From Cylicocyclus nassatus (lineage: Eukaryota > Nematoda > Chromadorea > Rhabditida > Strongylidae), in the NCBI GenBank assembly GCA_958299035.1, contig CATQJL010000112.1, forward strand, positions 61,239,823 to 61,303,822: a DNA stretch of 64,000 nucleotides, given 5' to 3'. The position numbers and the translations under genes are program-made. Positions within the stretch are counted from its first letter, which is position 1; each line of letters opens with the position of its first letter. Positions 50,228 through 61,178 of the stretch are shown piece after piece. The notes below the pieces were generated by a model. That model did not search any database and was not told the DNA's origin. It saw only the letters and a program-made list of their open reading frames with translations.

Positions 50228-53200
50228 CAGCAAAAAGCTTCCACCGATTGTAACCACACTGGTTCAAAAAATCAGCGTCGCCGCAGAAAGGATCAGAGAA
50301 ATAGCCAAACTCAACTTCTTCCACGTCCCAACAGAAGAAAATGCAGCGGATTGCGCAACACGAGGAATCAACAAGCAAGAATTCACCGCTTGCAGATGGT
50401 GGAAAAGACCAAGTTGGCTCAATCACCCCAATAAAGAATGGCCAGTACGTCCCATCAGTGACGTCAAAGACAGTGACGATGACGAGTGCGAAATGCTCAC
50501 TCATCAAACTACTGAAGATCTTAGCAAAAGCAGTTCTGATTGGCCAGTCGCTACGATAAGCAGCTACCCCAAATTGAAGCGAGTTGTGGCATACTGCCTG
50601 CGTTTCATCCGCATGGCAAGCAAGAATAGCCGCTTCAAAATGGCAGAGGAAGATCGAGGGACATCACGATTACCGAACGTAGCCGAGCTTATTCTCGCTG
50701 AAAAACATATAGTCTTGCAAGAACAGCGGACCTACGGGACGGCTCTGGTCTCAAAAAACAAGCAGTTCAAAACTATATACGACAAAGAAGGAATCCTACG
50801 AAGGTGCGGACGCATACAACATGCTCAAATCCAATCGGACATAGCCAATCCCATGTATATACCGAAACAAAGCTTACTGGGACTTAGGATCGCCGAAAAC
50901 ACTCATCGACACTTGGCTCACTGCGGAAGCAACCAGCTTTTATGCGAGCTTCGACAACGATTTTGGATACCGAGAGACAGAGTGCTCTGCAAGAAAGTCC
51001 TGCGAACTTGCACTATTTGCAAGAAATTCAATTCGTCACCATTCACGTATCCAGATATGGGCCCTCTTCCAAGAGAAAGAGTTACTCAAGCAAAACCATT
51101 CGCCTACACAGGAGTCGATTACATGGGACCGATACTGATCAAGGTGCCAAATGGACAAGATGAGAAGCGCTACGTTGCACTATACACATGCTTAGTCACT
51201 CGGCTGATACACCTGGAAGTGGCTACAGACCTCTCTGCAAAAAGCTTTCTCCTCACATTCAAGAGATTCATCGCACGACGAGGAGTACCGGAAAAGATCA
51301 TTAGCGACAATGGAACCAATTTCCGCCTCAGCGAACTGATACTCAGCAACAACGTCAATAGTGATGAATCCGACCACTTATCACTATACCTCGCCGAACA
51401 TCGCATCAGCTGGTACTTCATTCCTCCAGCTTCACCATGGATGGGAGGAGTGTGGGAAAGAATGGTTGGACTAGTGAAAAGAGCAATGCAGAAGACTATC
51501 GGACGACGGAAATTAACAGACGAACTTCTTCAAACGTCCTTATGTGAAATCGAAAGCATCGTCAACTCAAGGCCATTGACTCACATAGGCGAAGACGACT
51601 CTTCTTGCCAAGTCTTGAGACCAGTGGACTTCATCTATAAGGACGTTCGGCTCGGGAGCACTCAACTCACACCCGCCGACGACGATCAACAGGATCCAGA
51701 TTACCGGATAGGTTCAGAACTCTCATCACAAAAGGAAGCCAAAACAGCTCTTTTGGAGACCGAGAAGATAACGAAAAAGTTCTGGAGTATTTGGAAACAC
51801 GACTACCTCCTCGAACTTCGCGACCGCCACCATGTCTTCAAGAATGGAAAAACCACGAATCGCAAACCAGAAGTTGGAGATATTGTGCTGCTTGACGAAG
51901 ACTCTCAGTTGAACAGAGGATACTGGCCAATGGCAGTTATAACACAACTAGTGCCTAGCAGAGACGGAGAAATTCGAAGCGCGGTGCTGAGAACCGCATC
52001 AGGAAGAGAGATTCAAAGACCCCTCAATCGCATAGTTCCTTTGGAAATTCGTTTAACAACGGAAAAAGAAGAGGAAAGACAGGAAACAACGCCACAAAAA
52101 GGAGGAATAGTAGCCAAGGTGAAAAAAGCGCTCAGGAAGAAACCAACAGCAGCACCTGAACCTCGCAAGCAACCACAGAGAGCTGCAAAAAAGCCTGTAG
52201 ATTACTCATCTTCTAACTCGTCCACCATAAAGAGAATCACTTCACCGATCAGCAAGTCAGTGATGATAACAATATGCCTGGCAGCTCTTCTCCTCATTGA
52301 TACGGCATCCGCAAATGTGCTATCCTGCTCTGAACATGGAGTGAAAGTCAACACGACTTCGGAATCTGAGTCACAATTATGTCTCAATTATAAGGACTGT
52401 CTGCAAATCTCGACGAAGAAAGGAATGAACGAAGTAGCGCTTCCGCCGAAGTACCGCACAACAGAACATCGAGTTCAATGGCGCACCATGATCGGAGCAA
52501 CACAGTACTCCGACACCACTATCTGCCCACCTAGAGACATTTGCGACATGATCAAATGCACAGTTTGTGCAGACTTGCTTCGGAATCCACACTGCGCCCC
52601 CAACACTGCGGTAGCAATCACAGCAGTTTGCGCATACCTTATGATGCTGCTCATCTGGTTCATTTGCTACACTGGACTTCAAGGAAAACGTCTTTTGTGC
52701 CGAACTAGCGAGAACGAGATGCCAACGGAAAATCCTGTTGCTCCTGCGAATGATCGACTTTCCGAGCTTCTAGGAAAACAATCCCGATCTCTACCAGTCC
52801 AATCAAAGATGATCACGTTCGTGGCTATTGCAACTTGTCTCGTCGCAGGAGTCAATTCATGCCAGTACACTCACACACTCACGTCAAGGAACACCATTTG
52901 CATGAGGATCAATAACACGCTCAACTGTCGCTACACTATCGAAAACAGGATAACCTTGAGTGAGCACCGACCTCAAGCTTGCTTCAGGATTCAACATGAT
53001 AACAAGACAGTTGGCAGCATGGAGATACAACTCCAACACGTCGTACTCCAGTGCAATCCCGTAGTCTTGTTCTACACCAGAGATGCCGAGATAGTGACCG
53101 AGTCAGCAAAACGATGCCATTTCTCTGGATCATGCTCATCCAACACATGTGCTCACACTGGCCAGCGATCCTACATACCTGAACTTCACAACACCTACGA

Positions 53201-54326
53201 ATTTCCTGGATACTCAAGGTGCACCTCGTCTTGTGGAAGCATCGGATGTGGTTGCCTTCTACCTCTACCTGGATGCCTCTTCTCCCGCTCATATGGAAAA
53301 CCGCGAAGTGAAACAATTTACCAAGTGTTCCATTGCCCGACTTGGGATGAATCGGCAATCATCAAATACACTTACACAAGTGTTAATGGACGAAGAGAAA
53401 CGAATATCGCCACAATCACCGCGCAGACTACTCACACTCAAAAGGACGCCAACCTAACACTGGAATTCGTAACAACGCCAACGATTCCGCTCCTGAGCTC
53501 GGTATTTTTGCAAGCCGTCAACACCACTAAAGCGGAAACTGCCTTGGTCGACAACGACGACGTATTTGCGCTCAGATGCCCAACGATGGAGAGCTCTCGA
53601 AACCTTTCGCTTTGCCATGTAGAAGACACTTGCAAATGTTACCCGACGGATGACCAGGCTAACTGTATCTGCAAGAACACGAACATCTCGGATCTGACCA
53701 CATCATTGGACAGCAGACTGCCACTATCTTCCTCATTCTTACATCTACAAGAAGCTCATGGAAGAGTACTTGGAGTCAGCCACAAATCCATAGTCGACAT
53801 CACTATCAGCACGACTGCGGAATGGAATACAGCAAGTGTTGTCAACAACGAAGACTGTGACATCACAGCTTCACCCATTCAAGGATGCTACAACTGCATA
53901 ACCGGCGCACGACTTACCTTCTCTTGCCATTCACCGCACCCAACAATGGTGGAGATACTGTGCACGCAGAATACCTATGCGGCCTTCTGCGATCAAAACA
54001 CAATGCAGACAGTTGCTATCCTTCAAGCGACCACCGCTAAATATGTCGACAAATGTTCACTGAAATGCGGAACGAAGAGCTACGTATTCAACATCTCTGG
54101 TATCCTGGCATACCACCCACACGAAAACGGAGTACTCTTCACGAATGCTAGCGAGAAAGCTTCATACGTCAACGTCTACAACTATCCCGACATTGGACAC
54201 ATCATCAGCGTCGCACTCTCGTCATGGAAGATGCTCGTCGTAGCTACCATCGCAATCGCAGCGGCGTTAGCCTTCACTATTTTTTGTGTCCCAAAAATTA
54301 TAAAATTGTCATTGATGTGCGTGTAA
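50151..54326 (+). pseudogene. BEL/Pao RNase H end, integrase and envelope-like region (second frame)
   Basis: 1391 codons in a different frame from the upstream gag-pol. Residues 14-65 complete RNase H (FSDSTIALSW, VPTEENAADCATRG). The integrase has an HHCC zinc finger (His at about 252, CTIC at 287-290) and the catalytic triad Asp323, Asp386, Glu436 with BEL-typical spacing, then a DUF5641-like C-terminal part to about residue 640. The frame continues without a stop into an envelope-like region. The first ATG has no function of its own, because it falls mid-domain; the break is most simply a frameshift mutation in this copy. Confidence 0.88.
52263..54326 (+). other. Envelope-like glycoprotein region fused in frame to pol
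   Basis: From the in-frame ATG at 52263 (residue 705 of the second frame), a hydrophobic signal-like segment (ITICLAALLLIDTASA) opens a Cys-rich region. A second membrane segment lies at about residues 819-838 and another hydrophobic stretch at about 887-905. A Cys/Gly cluster is at about 1032-1046, N-glycosylation sequons follow, and a C-terminal anchor spans 1361-1380 with a short basic end. This two-part layout fits the phlebovirus-derived envelope genes known in nematode BEL elements; the assignment is by layout, not alignment. Expression could be by splicing or polyprotein cleavage. Confidence 0.75.
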
Positions 54327-54442
54327 TTTTTTGTAATTGTAATTGATATACGATTTGATTCATCCTATCACCAATGCTTGCATTATAACGATTACATGTG
54401 TTTCATCAACTTCACCTGATTTTTTTCCCTAGTCGCCCGGAG

Positions 54443-54780
54443 TGTTGATGATTTCTATATCATCAACCTAATCAATCCATTTTTCCACATCGCCTATGGG
54501 ATTCCCATAGGCTCAATTGTACGCCATTCATTCTTGAGTATCTAATCACTCAAGAATGATTGGCACCTGTGCACCAGGAGTGTGGCCGAACGACGGCAAC
54601 TCCTTTTAAGCCATGTACCCCTTCTACGTTGTACTTTGTACCCGGGCAAGCTCCGCCTCGTATCCGTGTATATAAGGAGCCCCCGACTGTATTATAGACT
54701 CTTCTCGAATAATCTACGCCCGTGCGAATAAACCTTATTCCACAACTCGTCTACCCCCTAATCACTTGGTACCCACCAAA
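54443..54780 (+). repeat. 3' LTR
   Basis: Same 338 bp as the 5' LTR except for two single-base differences (one in the GAACGRCGGCAAC word, one in AAGGAGCCYCCGAC). The sequence just upstream is CT-rich, without a typical purine tract. Confidence 0.95.
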
Positions 54781-54859
54781 TCATTAATCAGGGGCATGGA
54801 AGGCCCCAGAATGACAAAAACATCGACGGCGAAACTTTGGGTGTACGCTGCCTTTAAGG

Positions 54860-56246
54860 TGGAATTGGATTAACTCCATATCATCAGATGGTTGAGCTGA
54901 TTACAAATCTAACTTTCATATTTTTAATGCCATTCTTTGGAAGAAGTTGCAAATCTGGCAAACATTTAGCGCCACATCCTTAAAGACTAGTGGTTAAAAA
55001 ACACTTATTTGCGTCTTCGGTAAATTTTTGGGCCCTACAAATGTCACGCAATAGGAGACCTACTCTGCGCGCTATTGCGGGGGCTTGGCGTGGTGTCCAG
55101 GGATATGATGCAATTCCTTTATTGAAGAACAATCCTCCAGGCGATCGTCGCGACCACGTCTCCTCGACTTGGCTCCTCGATTGAGATACGACCGCACTCC
55201 TCGTAGCACGATGTAGAGGCTGATTTGAGCCAAGCGGAGCCGCCTTATATAGCGGCCGAGAAGATGTGCATGCGCGCCCGATCGCGTGGTCTCGACACGA
55301 AACAATCAAAACATAGTAAAACCATTGAAACACCAAATAAACACATACAAATCGACTAAGGAGGACTAGATAGACACAATAGACAACAATAGAAGTACTA
55401 AAGAAGCCCTGCGACTTTACACAAATCAATACACTCAGTATCTTGTTAATCATGCACTTTTAAGTTCATATTAAAGCTCACCATGCGTTGGAAATCTACT
55501 GACTTCACATATTTAACCGCACCCAAATATGTGAAGTTAATGGAGCTCTAATGCACGTGCTTTATCGAACTTGGAAGTGCATGACTAGCAAGATATTGAA
55601 TGTACTGATTTTAAAGGATGTTTATAATTAGGAGACGCGATAAGTTTTCAACCGCTAGATCTTGAGAATGTGGAGCTGAGTATTTGCCAAATTTAGACAT
55701 TAAAACGCTTGCAACTTCTTCCAAAGAATGGCATCGCAAATATAGAAGTAGGTTTGGAATCAGCTCAACAAGACTCATCTGATGACTGTGGCTCATTCCA
55801 ATTGGCTTCTTTAAGTTGGGATCATTACCTTGTCAGTCTCACTTTCTCACATTAATAACTTAAAGTAAGTATTTGCAAACGGTCTGCGATTTCGCCACCG
55901 CCGCTGTCAGATATCTTTAAATCGAACATGGCAGACTACAAATGCATAGCGTATGTTTTCAAATGGTAAATACCCTTGGCTTTTGTGTATCTAGAATCCG
56001 TTTAGGAGTCAGTGATAACTGAAGTACTGCCACGCGTTCCGACTGAATCGCGTGAAGTCTGCTAGAAAGCTTTCGTGTAAGTCTAAATATTTTGCACAAC
56101 TTCAGGGAGTCAACGAGATTTTCTAAAGATTTGCACCAACAAGGTGTCGAACCTACATTTCTGAAACTGGATCAGAAGCTCCTTGAGTTCCTCAAAAACA
56201 CTTTTGGTGAGCGTTGCATTTTGCAATGGATGAGCAAAGTACTCAC
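54860..56246. other. No supported gene
   Basis: A minus-strand open frame at 54980-55453 reads through a TCGCGTGGTCTCGACACG-type repeat and has no recognised domain. The remainder is AT-rich. A GAATCGCGTGAAGTCTGC end of the PIF/Harbinger MITE family lies at about 56047. Confidence 0.4.
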
Positions 56247-56435
56247 TATCTGGAATAGTAGCAATGTCTTTGATTGATGTAGTGTATACGTCTTGCTGAG
56301 GTTTTCCCGGAGATGTTGTTTGCGATCCTGAAAACGTAGAAGATTCCTGATATCGTATATTCACAAGTAAGCTTCCGAAAGACCTGCGTTAACAGTTTCG
56401 CTTTCGGTTACGGGCAAAGTTGTTGATCCAGACAT
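56247..56435 (-). CDS. Two Thr/Ser-rich exons of an unidentified secreted or membrane protein
   Basis: On the minus strand, exon 56435-56384 (SGSTTLPVTESETVNA) and exon 56327-56247 (GSQTTSPGKPQQDVYTTSIKD) are bounded by TTGCAG and TTTTCAG acceptors and by GTCTTT and GTGAGT donors, and join in frame (phase 1). Composition matches the T/S-rich ectodomain exons of gene A. They could be upstream exons of gene B (38.7 kb), which would place the BEL insertion in an intron of that gene. This is inference; no transcript evidence. Confidence 0.45.
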
Positions 56436-56792
56436 CTGCAACGAATTTTGAGAACCATGAGCACGCAGATGAAGAGTAACACACCGTTTCGTGAGAATTG
56501 AGCTTTGACTGAACCAGTCCATTCAGTTATTTTCCATTTATACCTTTCATATCAGTCATCAAAACAGCATTAGATTTAAGTGAGGTTTATTCGCAGATCA
56601 CACTTGCCTTAATCGAACTCTGTATATAGCCTTCCTAGAAGTTCGTTCCCCTTTCTGTGACTTTACAAAACTCTCCCACATTTTAGAAGTGAATCTGCTA
56701 ATGCGTAGATAGTCGAAACGTCCGCCTTTATGATTGAAGAGTAGAACTTTACTCTGTTTACTGTTGCTTATTTGTAACTAGCTGGCTTACCC

Positions 56793-57431
56793 GGCTCCGC
56801 CGTATGTTCCGAATAGAAAATTCCATTTTTTAACCGATCCAGACCAAACTTGGCACACATGCACTTCGGGCCCCGGCGGGTGTCACAGTCCACTTTTCGT
56901 TATCGATCGATGTCGATTTTATCAATTTTTTTGCAAAATTTGAGCTAGGGGGCTGAAAATTGGCAGAGGGGTGTAATCGAGCATGCTGATCACCCCCACG
57001 GGGGTGATTAGCATGCTCGATTACCCCCCCCCCCTGTGCCAACTCCCAGCCCCGTAGCTCGAATTTTGCAAAAAATCGATAAAATCGATATCGATCGATG
57101 ACGAAAAGTGGCCTATGACACCCGCCGGGGCCCGATGTGTATGTGTGCCAAGTTTGGTCCGGATCGGTTCAGAAATGGAATTTTCTATACGGAACATACG
57201 TACAGACATACAGACAGACATACAGACATACAGACAGACATACAAACAGACATTCAGCTTTATATATAAGATGACGAAAAGTAGCCTATGACACCCGCCG
57301 GGCCCGAAGTGTATGTGTGCTAAGTTTGGTCCCGATCGGTTCAGAAATGGAATTTTCTATTCGGAACATACGTACACACAGACAGACAGACAGGCAGACA
57401 GACAAACAGACATTCAGCTTTATATATAAGA
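56793..57431. mobile_element. Fold-back repeat with (ACAG)n-type microsatellite and TTTATATATAAGAT ends
   Basis: Arms 56793-56998 and 57003-57199 are inverted around CACCCCCACGGGGGTG. The module with ACACCCGCCGGGGCCCGA, AAGTTTGGTCC and CATACGTACAGACAGAC-type runs then recurs directly at about 57272-57431. Each downstream copy ends CAGACATTCAGCTTTATATATAAGAT (about 57247 and 57408). No coding frame. Confidence 0.75.
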
Positions 57432-57699
57432 TTTAAAGGCGATTTTGACACATGGTAATGCATCTTTTCGATGATGATTGACAGCAAGGATGTGCTAAAC
57501 TTAAGACATAGATGAGTTTGTCTACTAAACCCTCTTCTTTTTTGCAGGACTGTCAAATGAGCAGACACGAACAACGCTGATCAAATAAAACTTTTATTTT
57601 GATCTTGTTGTAGATCAACGCTTATAATATGGGCTATAAGACCAATCCAGTAAACTGCGTCTGCCAAGTAAAAGAGATGAGACAGTGTGCAAAAGCGGC

Positions 57700-58200
57700 A
57701 AAAAAACATAGATGTTGTATTAGTACTTCTTTTGGCTGCCTTCCCTCTATCATGAGTTATTATGAATAACCGATGCTAATTAGTGAAGCGCGATTGTCAT
57801 ACCCGCGGACACACGCCAGTGAAAGATCCGTAGATTCCGAGGGTGAGAGGGGCGTGACCCAAAGGCTCTTTAGAGATCGATTTGGATCCGGCGGGGTGGG
57901 TGTGACCATATATACCCAGTGGACAGACAACGATGAGAGATCGGAGTCTGAGACAGAGAGAGAGGCGGAGCCCTGACTAAGGTGGTCCACGCATACAATT
58001 TGAGCCTAGAATAAGTAGTATCATATTGTGCCTTGACCAACACTGGTCACTACGCCTTCGCCTTTTTTTCATCATCTTGTCATCTGTTTTCTTTACTATC
58101 ATCTTGCCTTTGTTCTTTTTCCTAAAAATCAGTTGCAAATAAAACTTATTTGCATTTTGTGTTTGTTGTTCACTTCAATAGTCGGATTCGACCATTGATA
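57700..58200. other. Possible solo LTR or decayed LTR-like segment
   Basis: A CATATATACCCAG TATA-like box (about 57906) lies some 230 bp before AATAAAACTT (about 58138). No matching second LTR, target duplication or clear TG/CA ends were found, so this is only a suggestion. Confidence 0.25.
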
Positions 58201-60138
58201 TCGTTCGTATTTTATAAGTAGAAGAAACTGACTAAAAGATGCTTTTGAGAAACCAACTTATGAAACACAAGCTCGTCTTTTTTTGCTCAACAGCAATAAG
58301 CAAAAATGCTCTATTGCGGAGCCCAGATTGGAGAAGATCGACGAACAGCTGTTTGCAGCCGAGAAATCTAGAGACTAAAGCAAATTTCCTTGTTTTCCAG
58401 AATGTGCTCCTATTCTGAGATGTAAGTTAAGAATTATTCATTCAATTTCGTTTTATTTCTTTATGTGCTGGACAAAGATCTTGATGACGATCAGCATAAA
58501 ATTCTATTAGGTTAAAAACTAAGCTGTGCAATTTCCCTCATAACTTTACTCTCTTTGGATGTTGCGCGCTCAAACTTTGGCAATATGTAGAACGTAACGC
58601 GTTCTACAATTATACAGGAACTATTTGATGTTGAACAAGAGTTAGAAAACTTCGAGGCTTTTTTTGAAAAACTTCGGGAATTGTTGGGGTTGTAAGCCAA
58701 AATAAAGCCGTCACCAACCTAAACCATGCGCAATAATCCGACATTGTGTGAACTATTGCAAAGGATTGATAAAAAAAGAAATATTTGAAAATAACATGAG
58801 ATTTGACATCCTCACAAAGTTGAATGAGCGCTGTACGCAAGACTGCTGCAAACAACCGTCAGTGGCTACAGATTCGGAACTTGAAAATTAGCCGAGACTT
58901 CGCGTGTTGGGTTATCGGACCTGACAAACACATATCATATTTATTTGTTGAATCAACGCCTTTTTTCTTGATCAGGGTGAGACCTTAAACCGTAAACCTA
59001 CAATAAATAAACAAAAAAGCTCTTACATGCAATTTTAGTATCCTTTTCTCAGCATATGGAATAATCCCTATGCCAAGTTCTAGTAAATCTGTAAAATTTT
59101 ATGATTTTTCTCCTTGTACCATGTACCTACTGTAATCTCACTGCGACGTCGGGATTTGGCAGTAGAGGAGCTGCGTTTGTTGCTTACGTCACGATCTACA
59201 CAATGTCCAAATTTGAGTGCGCCATGTTAAAAAAGGAGAAAATTATTGAGAAGGCTGCAAAACCTAAAATTAGAAATTGTCGTTGACTTAGCAAAACAGT
59301 GTCACAAGCTGGTCTCGTATGCTCTCAACTAAGCCTAGTGAGGGGTGGTTAGCAATTTCAAATGTGCAGATTCATCTTGTAGGCAGAAAACCCAAAACCA
59401 CACCCAAAACTAATTAATATCGCAAACTCAGCAGCAAAACTATCTTGGTACACTCTCTGTCTGCACATCCAAATAGCACAAAAAGGTCTATCGTAGTTGA
59501 CATGTATAAAGCAGCTTTGCGGATATGTTTAGGCAGCCACGAACGATCGTAGTCCATCGCCTTGGCAAAGATCGTGGCTTCCAATGGTTATGCTACTCGT
59601 AAGCACCACTTTTAATTACTTGGGTTTTATCCAAAGTTTTTTTTATTGAGTACTACTCGAAAGTGACAAGCAAGCATTAATGCACTGGTTTTGCAAGCTA
59701 AACATTTTCTAGAAAGATAATTTTGCAGCAAAAAACAAACATCGAAAAAAGACAGGACAAGTCAGTACTGATGCACGAGGAGCTGTGAGCATTACAATAT
59801 TGCAGATCAATCAACAACCATAACCAGAGTGAATGAATTGAATTAGCAATATACCATTGATAAGAGATCATAACAAGCATTCGTTGAGCAACACCGTCCT
59901 CAGCAAGAACAGATATGGAAGGTAATTCAATGCAGAGCAACACTTTCTGAGATTATGCTAGAATAGTGTGCAAACGAAATCATTGCGTAAATGTGAAATG
60001 CACATATCGAAAAGCCAAAGCTTTACGTGCGTATAGTGAAGTGGTGTAAGAGAATGTGGGTCAATGCACCCATATCTACCCCAAGGAAAAGTACACACAT
60101 GGGCAGCTCCCAATCTGTACTGATTGATATATCATCGA

Positions 60139-60297
60139 CTCTTAGATTCGTACGTAGGCGGGTTGCGGACTTTCCCTGATCACAAGGATAAACTTGCTGA
60201 ACCTCCACGATACAGCATCGTTTTTTTGTACTATCTCATTTGCTTTATCCTTATAACTAGGGGAAGTCCGCAATTCGCCTCCACACAAATCTGAGAG
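60139..60297. mobile_element. Short MITE (about 159 bp) with inverted ends
   Basis: The left arm has CTTAGATT, GTAGGCGG, TTGCGGACTT and AAGGATAAA. The right arm has the reverse complements (TTTATCCTT, AAGTCCGCAA, CGCCTCC, AATCTGAG). Confidence 0.65.
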
Positions 60298-61019
60298 CCG
60301 ATCATACATTTTCAAAATGTAACTCTGCTTCAAAGACAAGCGCACATCGCTTTATATGTACCCTGAAATCTCATAGATAGGGCCTCCCATTAGATGAGTC
60401 CCTCTGCACATAAGCTCGGATTTATCTTGCAGTCTTCGGACTTATCTGACAAGATTTTAGGGTAGTTATAGTCTGAAAAGGACTTGTATCTGTAAGGCGG
60501 ATTTATCTGAGGACCTTATCTGAGTCAAAAAAGCGGACTTATCTGTAAGATGTTAGGTTAAATAAATCATTAGCAGGAGGCCGTGTCAGCTATTCAAAAC
60601 CTTATGTAGCTGTGCAAATCTCCATTTTAGAATTTTCAAAGCAGCATAGTCTTTTATCTGTTGTATATCCATCAGCTATGTCATCACAGGGCGTTGGAAA
60701 AAAAAGACGTATCACTTTGTAAAATTCTTTTCAGGCTGTTTTGCTTCAGCGGTAAAATGAGACATGTGGCATTTTCGCCAACCGTTATCAATTTTTTGCA
60801 TTTTATTTGATTGCACTCAAAAATTCTTTTATTGCTAACAGCACCATGGATGAGATGGGGATAAGGGTAGCGAGGCATCATTAGGAATAGCGGAGGTGTT
60901 TTGCGTCCTGTGGCGGTTAGTTTCCCACGCAATTTGCACTTTGAAAAAAATCAGAGCTATAAAAAGATTTGAAAATGGCGAAAATATGCGAGTCGAAATT
61001 TGCCCGGGCGCTGCCTTCA

Positions 61020-61178
61020 AGGTATATCAAGGCAGCTGCATGACGAAGGCGTACAAGCAAAATTACTTGAGCGGGCGCGAACGCTGCGCGCGCGTATCTC
61101 TACCGTTGTAAATCCTGCGCCCAATGCGCTCCGCAGCTAATGAAACCGCGTTCGCGCCCAACGATATTGCGCCTTTGT
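61020..61178. repeat. GC-rich palindromic repeat
   Basis: GCAGCTGCATGACGAAGGCG near 61032 pairs with CGCCTTTGTCATGCAGCAGC near 61170. CGCGAACGC and CGTTCGCGC words lie inside. Confidence 0.6.

Larger units (their letters stand above)
45086..54780 (+). mobile_element. BEL/Pao LTR retrotransposon with envelope-like region, 9695 bp
   Basis: It has two 338-bp LTRs, a 5-bp TCATT duplication (45081-45085 and 54781-54785), a primer-binding region, a 1.2-kb structured leader and two long overlapping frames (46586-50227 and 50151-54326). The gene order is gag zinc knuckles, aspartic protease, RT, RNase H, integrase, envelope-like region. Protease before RT and integrase last, with DUF5641-like sequence after it, is the BEL/Pao order. 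The LTRs differ at only two positions, so the insertion is recent. The coding sequence changes frame inside RNase H, so this copy is probably defective. Confidence 0.95.
44737..54859. mobile_element. Older MITE split by the BEL/Pao insertion
   Basis: TTCAAAGGTAGCGTACACCC at 44737 and GGGTGTACGCTGCCTTTAA ending near 54857 are inverted ends of the same family seen at 23114 and 40997. About 345 bp lie left of the retrotransposon and about 70 bp right, which rebuilds a target element of roughly 415 bp. Confidence 0.65.

Noticed and set aside
50100..50230. Programmed frameshift between the two BEL frames
   Set aside because: The break is mid-RNase H rather than at a domain border, and no slippery site with pseudoknot is evident; an indel is simpler. 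Kept as a checkable finding.
54980..55453. 157-codon minus-strand frame, thought to be a retroelement remnant
   Set aside because: No RT, integrase or endonuclease motif; sequence looks like an unclassified repeat.
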